Part shown: piece after piece, positions 22,137-33,149 of the stretch | How positions within the stretch are numbered: position 1 is the stretch's first letter | Layout: each line of letters begins with the position of its first letter | DNA from: Siphonodentalium dalli | Taxonomy: Eukaryota; Mollusca; Scaphopoda; Gadilida; Siphonodentaliidae | Assembly: GCA_032622095.1 (NCBI GenBank) | Contig: CP136061.1 | Location: forward strand, 134,873,587 to 134,937,586 | Length of the DNA stretch: 64,000 nucleotides | Direction: 5' to 3' | Made by a program: the position numbers and the translations under genes | Notes under the pieces: model-generated | Databases searched by the model: none | What the model was told of the DNA's origin: nothing | Seen by the model: the letters and a program-made list of their open reading frames with translations, nothing else

Positions 22137-22922
22137 TTAGAAGCCTATTTTATGTAACTTGAAACTCGAGGAAATGAGTTGAGATCAAGTCGAAACAATG
22201 CGTGCGGAATCGTTTTTTTTTTTTTCGCAGAGAGTGTGAGGTGCGAACATATTTTCGAAAGATCCTGGTGCATATAAATCATGTCCGGCCAAACAGTCGA
22301 GCGCGTGGTTCAATTGAAAAACAATTGCACTGAACAATGTGAATGTGGAAACATGGATTATTAAAATGCCTTATTAATTAACTGGGAAAACAAGCTTTCT
22401 CATTCTCAACGCAATAGACATTTTGATGGTAACTTCCCGAAGATTGTAGATCAGTCGCTAATGAGGTAATGTTCTCATTGACACACTGCTTATCAATGAC
22501 TAGCCAATGGTCGCGTGTATTTTATTTAATTGTGTCGGTATTTGTAATTATGTCATTCTAGTCAAACTAGTAATTTAACCCAATTGGTATATAATATATA
22601 ACATCATCGGCAACCAGTCGTTTTCACACCCTTTATATGAAAGATGTCTATACTCAACAAATATGTCAAACAACACGTACGTATTACCAAGACTAGCATT
22701 AGTGTAATATATCAACTTGAGATAACAGAGATATTCTGTCCGTACACACACAACTATTTCAGCGATGGATGAACTGAGATTTGATATCTAGAGTTTGGTT
22801 ATCGATCTCTCTCAAACGAGGGACCAGCACCCGTGGTTCAAACTGTTGTTGGTAAGACACCACAAAACATGCCAAATGTGTGATGGGCGCAAGTATAGGC
22901 AGCTCCAGTGAGTGCATTCTAG
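22137..22922. other. Right flank of the 9.34-kb insertion
   Basis: Sequence between the TIR element and the end of the large insertion (CTAG at 22,919-22,922). No gene is recognised. Confidence 0.45.
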
Positions 22923-23208
22923 TTTGTTACTGTTTTCCTGATATGGAAATAATAAAGAGCGTTTATATCATTTTTGTGTGATTAACCAATATAATTGCGC
23001 TGTGTTATGTAAACAGAAGCACAACTTCTGTAACACGAGCAGGCTCTTGTTTACGTACACCATCGTACGTCTCGATGACAATATACTATTTACACACTGA
23101 TTATGTTTGGCATATGAACAAAACTATATATATTTTAATATTCCTTCTGCATGTTGATGGCGATTTGAACAAATATGAATATTTCTGCAACGAACGCCGC
23201 CCGTACCT
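22923..23208 (-). mobile_element. TTAA MITE family I, left half of a split copy
   Basis: It begins TTTGTTACTGTTTTCCTGAT, the exact continuation of the half that breaks at 13,577, and ends GCCGCCCGTACCT before TTAA (23,209-23,212). The two halves sum to 524 bp, the length of the intact copy at 59,491-60,014. Both halves have the same orientation. Confidence 0.9.
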
Positions 23209-23212
23209 TTAA

Positions 23213-24235
23213 AATGCTGTATAATTATTAAAAAAAATTCTGAATTGTTACCAATACTTCTGAGTGAGAAGTGCCCTTTTTTCTGGACGTTGTCGCCACC
23301 TTGTCCTTGGTAGCTGCCGACGACCCTGATATTGCCTCGTGGTTGATTCGAACGGGATTTCTAATTTCCAGATTAGTGTGTTATCCCACACCCATAATAT
23401 ACTCCTATACATTGAAGGCATCGATCTTGGGCAAATAATACACAGGCCGGGTGAATGTATAATTCAAGGTGTTACTCCCAAACCGGAAGAGCACACCATC
23501 CCATAACCTCTGATACGAAATTCTGGTCAATAGAAAAGGGTTCGTTGAGCCGTGAATGTGGGCCACTGCCCTCCATTCAGTATTGATGTGGTTTGGTTGA
23601 GTTCGGTATAGTATTGTGTGGCAGTTGGTTTATCGTTTTCCGTGTAGTTAGTTGAAGCTATGATCCTTTAAATCGGATTTATAATATTTCGAAGGTCAAT
23701 GTGTCGCGGTATTAAACTCTTTGGTGTCGATATGAACACACGTTTGAATGATGTCTGCGCGCTTTTTGCTGCAGAATTTGTGAACATAAAGACGTTATCG
23801 AGGCGACATCTAGAATGCACACGCTTTGAGAAGTCCGAACGCGCACCATTCAACCACATAGCGAACCAAATCCGCATTGATGTATAACTGATGTACAACG
23901 ATGTGAATGAAAACGAAAAGAGAACCTATAATTTTGCTTGCCATTGACATTCCCTGTCTAGAACATCATAGTGGACTGGTTGACTTTATGTTACATGTGT
24001 ATTCCATGAAGCTATACCTTCTCCGATGGTGTATTCTGTATACGTGGAAGTAGCGTATAAGACACAAAGTATATACATTATAAATGCTTGATTCGATTTG
24101 ATATCAAATTCGTTAGAATTTTCTGAACCAATTTTCAGCTTATAAAGAAAATTCTTGCATTCAAGGCCATTCGTATGGCATAACGAAACTCAACAAAAGC
24201 ATTAATCGGTAAATTTCAAATTTTCTTCTATTTAG
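23213..24235. other. No recognisable gene
   Basis: Two antiparallel frames at 23,668-23,898 (minus) and 23,699-23,887 (plus) are mutually exclusive and without recognised motifs. Nothing else can be supported. Confidence 0.45.
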
Positions 24236-24237
24236 GA

Positions 24238-24340
24238 GATAAACGTACCCTGTTGAGTTGTACTTTCTGGGATTCGAGCATGAAAAACTGTTTTCATGCT
24301 CGAATCCCAGAATGTACAACTCAACAGGGTACGTTTATCT
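24238..24340. repeat. 103-bp near-perfect palindrome
   Basis: Arms of 50 bp, starting AGATAAACGTACCCTGTTGA and ending TCAACAGGGTACGTTTATCT, surround a 3-nt centre; the only arm mismatch is near the middle (TACTTTCTGG against CCAGAATGTA). No duplication was recognised outside. It is most likely a foldback MITE. Confidence 0.85.
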
Positions 24341-24532
24341 GCATTGTAATTCAATCTAGCAAGGAATTTGCAAAACAGAACTCTATAAAAAGTATCATTT
24401 AGTCATTTTCATGACACGAATCGAGACTTTCATTTTGACGTTGTCACCGTGCACAAATCGTTGGGTTTGTTCATTGCGTTACTCGGAACACTGCTCCGTA
24501 ACAATTTCCTGTGGGGCGGGTTGTCCCGTTTC

Positions 24533-24722
24533 GCTACTCCGTTCTGCCCCGATGAAATTTTACCGTGCTACATTCAGATTTGATGCACGCTGAAGCGGCG
24601 GATGAACGGTATCTATAGAAAACAACAACGCGCGTGTGTCGTTGCGCTACTCCGTTCTGTGCCGATGCAATTTTACCGTGCTACATTCAGATTTGATGCA
24701 CGCTGAAGCGGCCGATGTCGGT
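24533..24722. repeat. Direct repeat, 113-bp spacing
   Basis: GCTACTCCGTTCTG, CCGATG.AATTTTACCGTGCT and ACATTCAGATTTGATGCACG with CTGAAGCGGC occur twice (24,533 and 24,646) with only two substitutions across about 75 bp. The high identity means a recent duplication. Confidence 0.9.
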
Positions 24723-25445
24723 GAATCGAAAACTAAAGTTAGCCGCTCTCGGCCAATCGGAATGCTTGTTTTTAGTGACAAATACTCAATTGAATTACAA
24801 TCAAAGTCAATATCTTACCAATATTAATGGGCTCATTGGCACAATCTAATAGTTTGCAAAGTATAGCAATCGTAATAGTGGTAGTTTTGTGGTGTGAAAT
24901 CTTTAAATATCTGTTCACAATCAAATCATGGTAGTGACTCCTACGAGTATATATTATATATCTATACAATCATGCGTTCACCCATAAAACTAAATATAAA
25001 TTTCTGATTTCGCAGATTTAGAATAGGACACCTTCTTAAAAGCACACCTTATGAATATATACCTATAGTCTTTTCAGGAAGCTTATATTTTGAAGGGATA
25101 TATAGGAGACCATGGAATTTCTATCTTGTAAGGTTCTTCCAAAAGTGTTGGGGGATATATTATTTTCGGATTTCATGATTGTCACCCACATGACTGACTG
25201 AAAATAATCACTAAATGATATTCGTCTCCTAACTATTCTCCATTTTTTTTATATATCCTATTGTCATTATAATTCGGGGATTCCTCCCATCTTCCTCATT
25301 CTATATATAGGCAGTTTCTGCTTTGCTTGTTCTGATATTCAGGCGATATATCGATAGATTTTACGGATAATTCTTCAAATAATTTGGACAATTGTAATCA
25401 GTTTTAATAAACTATAACAGTGGGCCCTTGAAGAGGAAGATGTGT
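24723..25445. other. No recognisable feature
   Basis: AT-rich sequence; nothing supportable. Confidence 0.5.
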
Positions 25446-25733
25446 TCATGTCACATAGTAGTGCGTCTTAATGACGCTGTTTGGACATATTTTATTGGCC
25501 ATCCCAGAACCGTTTACATGTCTTAATTTTATAGCAGTCCGTCCAGTCTGGATTTTCCAATTTGATTGCAATTTCAAATTATAAAGTGAATTTTTGACAA
25601 AAGATAACCATTTGGTGTTATTTTCGTCTGCTAAAGGCGGGTAGTATTTATTGCAAGCGTCGGTTAAAGATAAACTGTTGAAAAAAAGCTGTTGATGGCC
25701 GTTGTCATTGCCCCCACGCCTCTTGTATGGCAT
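25446..25733 (-). CDS. Unassigned 95-codon open frame
   Basis: The frame runs from ATG 25,733 to a TGA at 25,446 with a basic start (MPYKRRGGNDNGHQQ) and mixed polar composition. It is among the less simple-sequence open frames here and is not inside a recognised repeat. I do not recognise the protein; no signal peptide, membrane helix or cysteine pattern is evident. Chance remains the most likely explanation in AT-rich DNA. Confidence 0.12.
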   Translation of the reverse strand: MPYKRRGGNDNGHQQLFFNSLSLTDACNKYYPPLADENNTKWLSFVKNSLYNLKLQSNWKIQTGRTAIKLRHVNGSGMANKICPNSVIKTHYYVT

Positions 25734-26249
25734 TTCGATGCCTCCTTGAAGTTATTGACTGCAACTACGGTGGTCTCTGTTATGCATCTCCATTAAATCA
25801 TATCACTGACATCGGCAATATAAACGTGTTCAATTAATTACCTCTGGAGAGCTATAATTACATATGGAGCAATCCATACGTCATGAAATATTATGGTTGA
25901 TAAATTAGAGACCATTGCGCGATGGGCGCCAATGATTGCATCAATTATGGTTTACATGAACCATATTGTGAGTGAATTTATTCGGCCCCAAGGCCCGAGA
26001 TGGCAAAATTGGCTTGTGGCTTATTTCCGCTGTGGTCTCGTGAGTCCGATGACTAGAATTTGACCAAGTAATTTTACAAGATTTTGTAGCTATGATTGGG
26101 TTCTTTAACCCATTCTATATAGAGTAGATTCTCCCATTTATTTATACAAGTATTCATTGGAACGGTCTTTTATTCATTTGATGTGCGTTCGGGATAAATT
26201 AGCAGACGACAATCAAACAAAAAGATAACACACGTGCATGTTGAAGGAG
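25734..26249. other. No recognisable feature
   Basis: No supported gene or repeat. Confidence 0.45.
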
Positions 26250-26330
26250 AGGATTCATATTACTTGGTAGGAAATGTTCAGATAATAAGTTCAACAAACG
26301 ATGGTCGAACTTTTTTCTTGGGGAACTACT
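26250..26330. repeat. Small dispersed repeat (second copy)
   Basis: TTGGTAGGAAATGTTCAGATAATAAGTTCAACAAAC aligns with 12,000-12,030, and upstream GCAGACGACA (26,201) matches 11,959 and 30,431. It lacks the clear right-hand inverted half. Confidence 0.55.
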
Positions 26331-26800
26331 ATTAGTATTGGTATAGAAGGGGTTGACATGCGCAAATGCTGTACTGTCGTTAGCGTCCGCATCCGATCCA
26401 ATGGCGTGCATGCCCAGCAGTATCATGCATGGACGTGACACTATATAATGAACAGAGCGGAGGTACGAAATTTATCGAGTACAATTCTTCGCTGTTATGT
26501 CTGATATTCTTTTGCTCCTGAAATTCTTCTCAGAGCATTGATCATGGATGCAGTTCGCGACACAAATACGCAGGGGCACCAGAAGCAACCAATCGAAAGG
26601 GGTATAACTTCCAGAAAGGGGCATATTTTTCAGTCGGAAGTATATTGGCATAAATTCCAACACGGAAAATATTTTACCACATTTTAAAGCAATTTCCATG
26701 TTCAAGCTCATATTAAGATGTTAGGTTGGGTATAATTGTCTCTTATAGGGCAAAATAACAATTCTGTTTCATCTGAGGTATTTCTGGTCATTCTATGAAG
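26331..26800. other. No recognisable feature
   Basis: Open frames on the minus strand (26,199-26,441 and 26,472-26,711) show no motif. Confidence 0.4.
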
Positions 26801-27000
26801 TTTGAAAGGGCACTTTGTGACCATTGGGTCCCACTTGGAGCAGAGTAGATAGTGAGCCTGTGGCCCTATCTGCCTCCTGCTCCAGCGCTCCTGAAAGTCC
26901 GACCGATGCCATGTCGAATTCGAACCTTCGATGGTGTCGGAGATGGGTCACAACGAGGGTCGACACACTGTAACACCAGCTGATATGAGATGGTCTAATA
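26801..27000 (-). mobile_element. Possible decayed tRNA-derived SINE
   Basis: On the minus strand GGTTCGAATTC (about 26,918-26,928) looks like a Pol III B box, and TCAGCTGGTGTTACAG about 55 nt upstream vaguely resembles an A box. No tail or target duplication was seen, so this is a weak call. Confidence 0.2.
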
Positions 27001-27305
27001 ACCAACGAAACCCTTACAATAGGTACGCACGACCATACGTTACAGTCCATGTGAGTTTCCAATATATGATAAGGTGAAATGTCATTCCTAGAGCTCAATT
27101 CCAGTTTCACCTATTTTATATATGGAAAAAGTGGTTTTCCCCAAAAGTCTCAGGTCGCACAGATATTTGTTTTTGGCTAACCAAGTTTTCCTATTCTTCA
27201 TATCCGTGTGGACATTTAGATATATAATACGTCTTGGTGGTTGCCGACATGATTGATCCGAATTTTGTCTGGTATCTACTTCTCCACTATATAAGACTTC
27301 CTTAA

Positions 27306-27513
27306 CCCTTTCAGTGCCAAGTTCGATTTTTGTATCAACCCATATTTCCTTGATCATTTTTCAAATTTATTGATTATAATAATGAGATACATTGATGGAA
27401 AGAGCTCTTAGAGCTCTTTCCATCAATGTATCACATTATTATAATCAATAAATTTGAAAAAATGATCAAGGAAATATGGGTTGATACAAAAATCGGACTT
27501 GGCACTGAAAAGG
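27306..27513. mobile_element. piggyBac-like palindromic MITE, TTAA flanked
   Basis: A 208-bp near-perfect palindrome begins CCCTTTCAGTGCCAAG and ends CTTGGCACTGAAAAGG. TTAA is on both sides (27,302-27,305 and 27,514-27,517). The arms pair over about 100 bp up to the centre GAGCTCTTAGAGCTC with very few mismatches. CCCTTT-type ends after TTAA are usual for piggyBac relatives. Confidence 0.85.
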
Positions 27514-27718
27514 TTAAATAAGTTTGGCAGGGTGAGCTGTTAGTCTTGGTGTTTTTTTTTACCAGATTAAGTTTGTCACAAAACATTTCAGCGGCGAATA
27601 TTGTGCATTGAGGAATCCGTCACTGTATCTGGAAACCACAATTGAGCAACCTATGTATGTCATCCTGCATGATAGTATGATCCTTTTCTTCCTCACACGG
27701 TCTTCTATATAATTTTAA

Positions 27719-28054
27719 ATGGGTGCTGTACGCTAAATTCTGCCATTTATGGGACCATCTCCTTTATACTCATCATAATATATACAACAAATGAATGAAT
27801 TAGAGCCAGGGATTAGTGCAAAATAGGCTCGTGTGCTCTATGAACGATTCAAACAACATGGAAATTATAATGAAAATGAAGTCGTAAACTCATTTTCATA
27901 TTAATAACTTGTTAATTGTTTGCATCGTTTATAGAGCACACATGTGTGTTTTTCACAAATCCATGGTTCAAATTAATTCATTTGTTGCATATATTCGGTT
28001 GAGTATAAAAGGAGATGGTCCCATAAATTGCCGGATTTAGTGTACAGTACCCCT
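27719..28054. mobile_element. TTAA MITE family II (copy 1)
   Basis: Ends ATGGGTGCTGTACGCTAAAT and ATTTAGTGTACAGTACCCCT are inverted, with TTAA outside (27,715-27,718 and 28,055-28,058). The arms share GGGACCATCTCCTTT.TACTC, ACAAATGAATGAATT and GTGCTCTATGAACGAT-like blocks with an AT-rich hairpin centre. The second copy, 32,094-32,430, is better preserved. Confidence 0.85.
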
Positions 28055-28267
28055 TTAAGCCTGGGTATCAACAACAACTTTTTGAGATCCATGGTACCCT
28101 CATCAACTATGTGAACTTGACCAACTCAGTCGAAGATTGTCCCACGACTTCAAGTATTTCTATATACACTGAGAATATATGGTTTCCAAATTCTGGAGAT
28201 CGAATTCAGATGCCACAGTTGATCTGTTGGCTGCAGATTAAGAAATTTGTTCACCCGCCTGACGTGT

Positions 28268-28280
28268 GGGGGGGGGGGAG
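28268..28280. repeat. G tract beside the SINE
   Basis: A run of about 12 G, with one A at its 3' side, directly precedes the SINE head. Confidence 0.8.
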
Positions 28281-28602
28281 GGTCGGTGGTTCAATCGGTT
28301 AGGGGTACAACTCCAAGCCGTGTAGCCCTCTAGCGCTGGCGATAAGGATTCAAATCCACATGTTTCCATCGTGGACTTGTAACTCGAAATCGTTATCTTG
28401 TTGAGTTGCCAGTTACTCACCGATAGCCGGTGGTTTGCCGCACATGGTCGACGAGCTTATCAGCCATTGACATTGACATCACTGTTACATTAGCCGTAAG
28501 TTTGCGGACCCCCCCCCACCACTAAAACTGACAATGTCGTGATATGGCCTTAGTTGATGAAAGCGACATTAAACCCAAATCAATCAATCAATCAATCAAT
28601 CA
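28281..28602 (+). mobile_element. tRNA-derived SINE with (ATCA)n tail
   Basis: The head has a Pol III A box (GTGGTTCAATCGGTTAGGGG, about 28,286-28,305) and a B box (GGATTCAAATCC, 28,346-28,357) at tRNA-like spacing, in a tRNA-like GTGGTTCAA...GATAAGGATTCAAATCC context. A body of about 190 bp follows. The 3' end reads GGCCTTAGTTGATGAAAGCG, ACATTAAACCCAA, then (ATCA)n to 28,602. 'GACATTAAACC' plus a short-repeat tail is the general style of molluscan SINEs (candidates RUDI or MetaSINE-type families; not verified). A C tract at 28,509-28,517 interrupts the body. Confidence 0.8.
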
Positions 28603-30477
28603 AACACTCGCCTGTTCAATGGATATTAAACAAGTGCACCACACAGAGGATCCCTACCAAAAGGTACAGGGAGAGAAGTATTTTACACCCTATAAAGGAC
28701 ATAACTCCAGAAGAAATGACACAACCTGTTACATGTGGATATTGTTCTCTTAGTGTTGCCTCAGTATCACAATAACAATCAGACAAACATGACATACGAT
28801 TACCGACTTTCAGTGATCCAAAGAGACGGGGACATAGCGTTCCAATGTGTTTTTTACGGACGCACGACTGACGGTCGCACATACGGACACATATCTATAT
28901 TCCTTCGTTTGCGGACAATAAAGCTCACAACTATTGAACTTGTTTTCAGAACAACAGGCCACGAGAATTGAACTAACATAATTTAATTTTCTTACTTTGT
29001 TTTGCTTTGTTTGTTATTTGTTTTGTTTTTTTGTGTTTGCGTTTTGTTATATATATTTTTTTGCTAGCAGTACCCATGAACTCTGGTCTGTTCGATCAAG
29101 GCAATGCATTGTGGGATCGGGTCTAGACAATGAGCGACAATAGAGCGATGCTAGCTGTCTTCCTGGATCATTAAGTAAAATTTGGCGAATAACAAACTAT
29201 CTCGATGGCGTGGTTAGTGTTGCGGGGTACTGTGTGAGAGCGTATATATACGAGTTTAAGTGATCGCAATAATCTGATTGTTGCTCGCGAAATGACTCAT
29301 CTTCAATATTGTTATTTGGCGTTAGTAGGTAACATTTATCGCCACTTGATGAAGAAATTGCATAAAATCACACAACAGGTACCGTGAGACCAAGTGCCAG
29401 ATATCAGCCGTCTGTGTTACAACGAGGTCTTAATCATGCACGTTATTGTAAACATGATTAGTCATATTTTATTACGTTTTTATATCAGCTGGTTCTGTGC
29501 ACGCTACATGATGGAAACCATAATTGTTTTGGAGATGTCAGTTACGACACTGAATTTGATTTTATAATCCCCAGAAGGGAATCGCTCTACAAAATCGAAA
29601 GACAGAGGGCCGTCGTGCTCATTGCCATACACAAGTAATTTTATGTTCAAATGTTCAGTTAGAAATTTCATGAAAACATCGGTTGGAAATTGTTCTTTGC
29701 ATTTTCTTTTCGGTAGTTTGATTTTTTTCCTACCAACAGTGCGATATTTGTTGTTTTAGAGAAACTGTCAAATAGTTGGAAAATGTCCAACCAGAGTGTG
29801 AGGTTAGAACTTTCCAATAAGTTGGAAAGCTGGAGGTGCAGTTGGAAACATTCCAACCAAAAGGAGTGTTGCATCTACATTTGCATTTACATCATTACCA
29901 TGTATTAATTGACGTATTGTTTTAAACTTCCACTTGTAAAACCATCGTTATTCCTGAAAGAATCTCAGGATATATTTGACAAATTAATTCAAAAAGTAAC
30001 AAAAAAGTAATTGAATTACACGGATTTTTGTATTGCATTACTTTGAATTACATATATTGCAAACAGGGCCCATTAGAAATTACCTTCATCACTGGAGAGA
30101 AAGGAATGCATTGTAATGCATTAACATTACCCCATCCCCGGACGGTCCCCAAGCAGTGGGTCTATCCCACAGTACCAATGGACTACATTTAAGGGTATAG
30201 CCATGTTAACATGTTCTATTTTAAATAAGATCAGTATGCAACTATTTTCAAATGATACCGACTTAGAACCTCACAATTACAAATGCACAAACTCCCATGG
30301 TGGTAAATATATGTCAAGTTTCATAACAATTAACCCTTTCTATACTAATTGGATTTCCCCAATTCAGTTATATAAGCATACATTGAAACTGTTTATGATT
30401 CATTTAGAGGGGTGTTGAGGTAATAAAAGCAGACGACAGACAGAGAAATAGATAATACAAGAGTATAATTATTCTAG
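28603..30477. other. No recognisable gene; weak repeats
   Basis: T/G-rich tract at 28,985-29,060. Around 29,760-29,860 the words TTGGAAAATGTCCAACCAG and GTTGGAAACATTCCAACCAA form a degenerate tandem and inverted motif, also seen near 41,090 and 62,170. No coding exon is recognised. Confidence 0.45.
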
Positions 30478-30570
30478 TTCATTGGTGGGAAATGTATATG
30501 GTCGTTGTTGAACTTATTATCTGAACATATTCCTAAGGGAACAACTCGTCAATGAGTATTTAGTATTATA
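30478..30570. repeat. Small dispersed repeat (third copy)
   Basis: CATTGGTGGGAAATG and GTTGAACTTATTATCTGAACATATTCCTAAGGGAAC align with 11,990-12,085, followed by CAATGAGTATTTA. Confidence 0.6.
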
Positions 30571-30571
30571 T

Positions 30572-30710
30572 GTTATTAGTTGGTTGTTTCCATATTGACC
30601 GAGTTATGAGGCCGAGGTCTGTCGTATTGGCATGAGGCCGCAGGCCGAAGGCTAATACGACAGACCGAGGCCTCATATCTCGGTCAATGTGGAAACAACC
30701 AAATTAATAA
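30572..30710. repeat. Palindrome with TTGGTTGTTTCCA arms
   Basis: Arms TTATTAGTTGGTTGTTTCC plus ATATTGACCGAG..ATGAGGCC and GGTCTGTCGTATT pair with the inverse ending at 30,710. Loop about GGCATGAGGCCGCAGGCCG. Probably a MITE; its design parallels the 17.7/18.05-kb palindromes although the sequence differs. Confidence 0.8.
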
Positions 30711-30860
30711 GTATTTTATTAATTAGCAACAATGTAATAATCCCAAAAAAACAGTGACTGTCCGTAATTCATCCGAAATCAACTGCAATCTATCTTCCGT
30801 CGACCCAATATTCTTTGCCGATCGAGCTAATTGCGTATGACGTCATTTACGTCACCTTGA

Positions 30861-30935
30861 CTTATTGGCCGCGTTTTCTACTTATTGGCCGACTTTTTTT
30901 ACTTATTGGCCGCGTTTTCTACTTATTGGCCGACT
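30861..30935. repeat. 20-bp tandem repeat, about 3.8 copies
   Basis: CTTATTGGCCGCGTTTTCTA alternates with CTTATTGGCCGACTTTTTTTA, giving four units in an alternating A-B-A-B order. Confidence 0.85.
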
Positions 30936-31079
30936 TGCGGCCGATAACCTATAGCTAATTAATAAAAACAAAGTGTTAACTAAGAAATAAAAAAAATGAA
31001 TAAAAGCTTGGACAAATTTATATATGTTGCAAAAACATTTCTAAGCCAAAAAAACAAACAAACAAAAAACAAATGGGAT

Positions 31080-31330
31080 AACTCAACTAAAATAAGACCG
31101 ACCTGGTAATCGTAGGTGCACAGGTTCCCATGTATACCATGGTGGTAAATATCTGTCAATTTTCAAAAACATTTGCCAGGAAATTAATGAGTACAAGCTC
31201 GGGCAAAATTAACTAAGTCGAAAAAGGGAATAACACCACTAAAAAGTCTGTCCGAGCTCACAGTCACAGGTGCGCATGTTCCCACGGTGGTGTTTGTGCC
31301 AAGTTTCAAAAACATTTACCCGAAAAGAGC
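31080..31330. repeat. Two diverged copies of a transposon-like block
   Basis: GTAGGTGCACAGGTTCCCATG..TGGTGGTAAATATCTGTCAA TTTTCAAAAACATTT (about 31,112-31,178) and CACAGGTGCGCATGTTCCCACGGTGG with AAGTTTCAAAAACATTT (31,266-31,318) are direct repeats about 145 bp apart. A third relic (CTCCCATGGTGGTAAATATATGTCAAG) is at 30,292. Confidence 0.65.
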
Positions 31331-31333
31331 ATA

Positions 31334-31509
31334 CAGTAATGCCTTAAATAATCGACTCCTTAACCACATCAGAATTATTGGTAACTTTTCAGGATTTAGT
31401 CGGAAATATGGCTTGTTGCCATTCATCAGAAAGCTCTCACAGACTAAATCCTGAAAAAATACCCACAATTCTGCTGTGGTTAAGGAGTCGATTATGTAGG
31501 GCATTACTA
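31334..31509. mobile_element. Palindromic MITE, TA target duplication (copy 2)
   Basis: Starts CAGTAATGCCTTAAATAATC and ends in the mirrored GCATTACTA (last base changed), with TA on both sides (31,332-31,333 and 31,510-31,511). The centre has the TTGTTGCCATTCATC word of copy 1 in inverse orientation. Confidence 0.85.
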
Positions 31510-31559
31510 TACCTGGGCCGGGCTAAATACTCCCGTTAGTTTACTTGTACATTTTTAAT

Positions 31560-32076
31560 AAATCGGGCAGAATCTAAGTGGAAAAAGGGCCGTAACTCAT
31601 GAAAAAATAATTGGACGGAACCCACATCCGAACTTGCAATGGTCTGTACTTTTGGCTAACACACACATACAAATGTTGGTTTAGATTAAATAATCAAAAC
31701 TGGAGTTATCGGTCGGAAACCAAATGTTTATGAAATCGGGCAAATTCTAAATCGGAAAATGGCCGTAACTCATGTAAATATTGTTGGATGGAACCCATAT
31801 TTGCAATTGGCATGCATGCATTTTTAGCTGGGAAAGCACATACCAAGTTTGGTTCAGATAAAATGATCCAAACTGGAGTTATCGGTCGGAAACAAACATG
31901 TTATGAAATCGGGCAAATTCTAAGTCTAAAAAATAATTGGCGGAACCCATATTTGAACGTGTCCTGTATTTTTAGCTGGTGAAAACACATAGCAACTATG
32001 GTTCAGATCAAATAATCCAACTAGAGTTATGGGTAGCAAAACCAGAATGTCATGAAATCGGTCAAATTACATGTGT
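31560..32076. repeat. Tandem repeat of about 173 bp, 3 units
   Basis: Units begin AAATCGGGCA.A.TCTAA at about 31,560, 31,735 and 31,908, with a fourth start at 32,056. Shared blocks: GGCCGTAACTCATG, GG.GGAACCCA.AT, TTTT.GCT and CTGGAGTTATCGGTCGGAAA. Such arrays usually lie inside non-autonomous transposons; the surrounding ends were not identified. Confidence 0.8.
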
Positions 32077-32093
32077 AAAAATAGTTGGTTTAA

Positions 32094-32430
32094 AGGGGTA
32101 CTGTACACCAAATCCGGCCCTTTATGGGACATCTCCTTTTATACTCAACAGAATATACGCAACAAATGAATGAATTTGAGCCATGGATTAGCGCAAAATA
32201 CACTCATGTGCTCTATGAATGATGCAAACAGCATGGTAATTATAATGAAAATGAATTTATGACTCCAGCCATTTAATCATTTTCATTATAATAATTACCA
32301 TGTTGTTTGCATCGTTTAATGTATTTTTGCACTAATCCATGGCTCAAATTCATTCATTTGTTGCTTATATTCTGTTGAGTATAAAAGGAGATGGTCCCAT
32401 AATTGGCTGGATTTAGTGTAGAGTACCCCT
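32094..32430. mobile_element. TTAA MITE family II (copy 2)
   Basis: Ends AGGGGTACTGTACACCAAAT and ATTTAGTGTAGAGTACCCCT are inverted, with TTAA on both sides (32,090-32,093 and 32,431-32,434). The element is a near-complete foldback of 337 bp. It shares with copy 1 the CATCTCCTTTTATACTCAAC, CAAATGAATGAATTTGAGCC and ATTATAATGAAAATGA blocks. Confidence 0.9.
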
Positions 32431-32434
32431 TTAA

Positions 32435-33145
32435 GGCTGATTTCATCACAAGAGATGTAAATATCATCCAAAAAAAGAGCGAACTCGATCGAGACCATCA
32501 ATGCAGCCGAGCGCGCGAACCGACCATATGTGTATTATAGGAGTCGATGGCCTGTCTGATCAGCTCTCTTGTTTTCGGTTAACTCGGTCTAATTGAGATA
32601 ATTCATATCAAGTGTCTGTTTTTTTCTAATTAATTTGCAATATCAGTGGCTGCAACATCTTTTATACCTCCAACTGAATCATCGTGTTGGTGCCCGGGGG
32701 AAACAATTGAATCGCCGACCTTCAAATCTGACATATTGTATATACGTGGACTTACAGATGAGTCACGATCAGCAGATATATGTCCGTCTATCTCAGTGCA
32801 TGCACGTTTATGTAAAGAAAACAGTATCAGTCCCAGTTAACGACGCCCTTTCGGATTTGACACCAAATAAGTCAAAATTTTCTTAGCCACTTTTCCCCTT
32901 ACAATGCAAAAGTAAATGCAATATACTTGAACACGCTTAATTTAATCTACCGATTTTGGGCGACAGAAGCATGGACGATCTTTATATGAGGCGGTCATTT
33001 GGAATTTTTGCTAGGCTGACAAACATTCAAAACGTGGTTAAACTTCCTCTTAAAAACTAGTATTTGGCTCATGGGTCCGATCTAATTATTTTCTGGTTAC
33101 AAAACGTACAGATTGTGGTTTTGTAATGTAAAATCAGACATGGCA
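32435..33145. other. No recognisable gene
   Basis: Overlapping frames at 32,635-32,886 and 32,646-32,840 show no motif. The words ATTATTTTCTGG and AGATTGTGGTTTT (33,086-33,122) recur at 58,520-58,558, so a diverged dispersed repeat touches both places. Confidence 0.45.
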
Positions 33146-33149
33146 TGCA

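Larger units (their letters stand above)
13578..22922. mobile_element. 9.34-kb insertion inside a MITE (Helitron-like?)
   Basis: Boundaries come from the interrupted MITE. Left flank GAGCGTTA and right flank TTTGTTACTG restore the reference sequence. The inserted DNA begins TTACTTGCACCAG, with a near-terminal hairpin (ACTTGC ... GCAAGT), and ends CATTCTAG directly before T. A CTAG end placed between A and T without duplication is what Helitrons do; the 5' TT would be a mutated TC. A CTGT-rich tract follows the 5' end (about 13,628-13,665), as in the Helitrons at 51.2 and 58.5 kb. No clear 3' hairpin was seen, so a 2-bp TT duplication by another element remains possible. The interior is largely another transposon. 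Confidence 0.6.

Noticed and set aside
28281-28360. Functional tRNA gene
   Set aside because: A and B boxes are present but no proper cloverleaf or acceptor stem; the body and (ATCA)n tail show a SINE.
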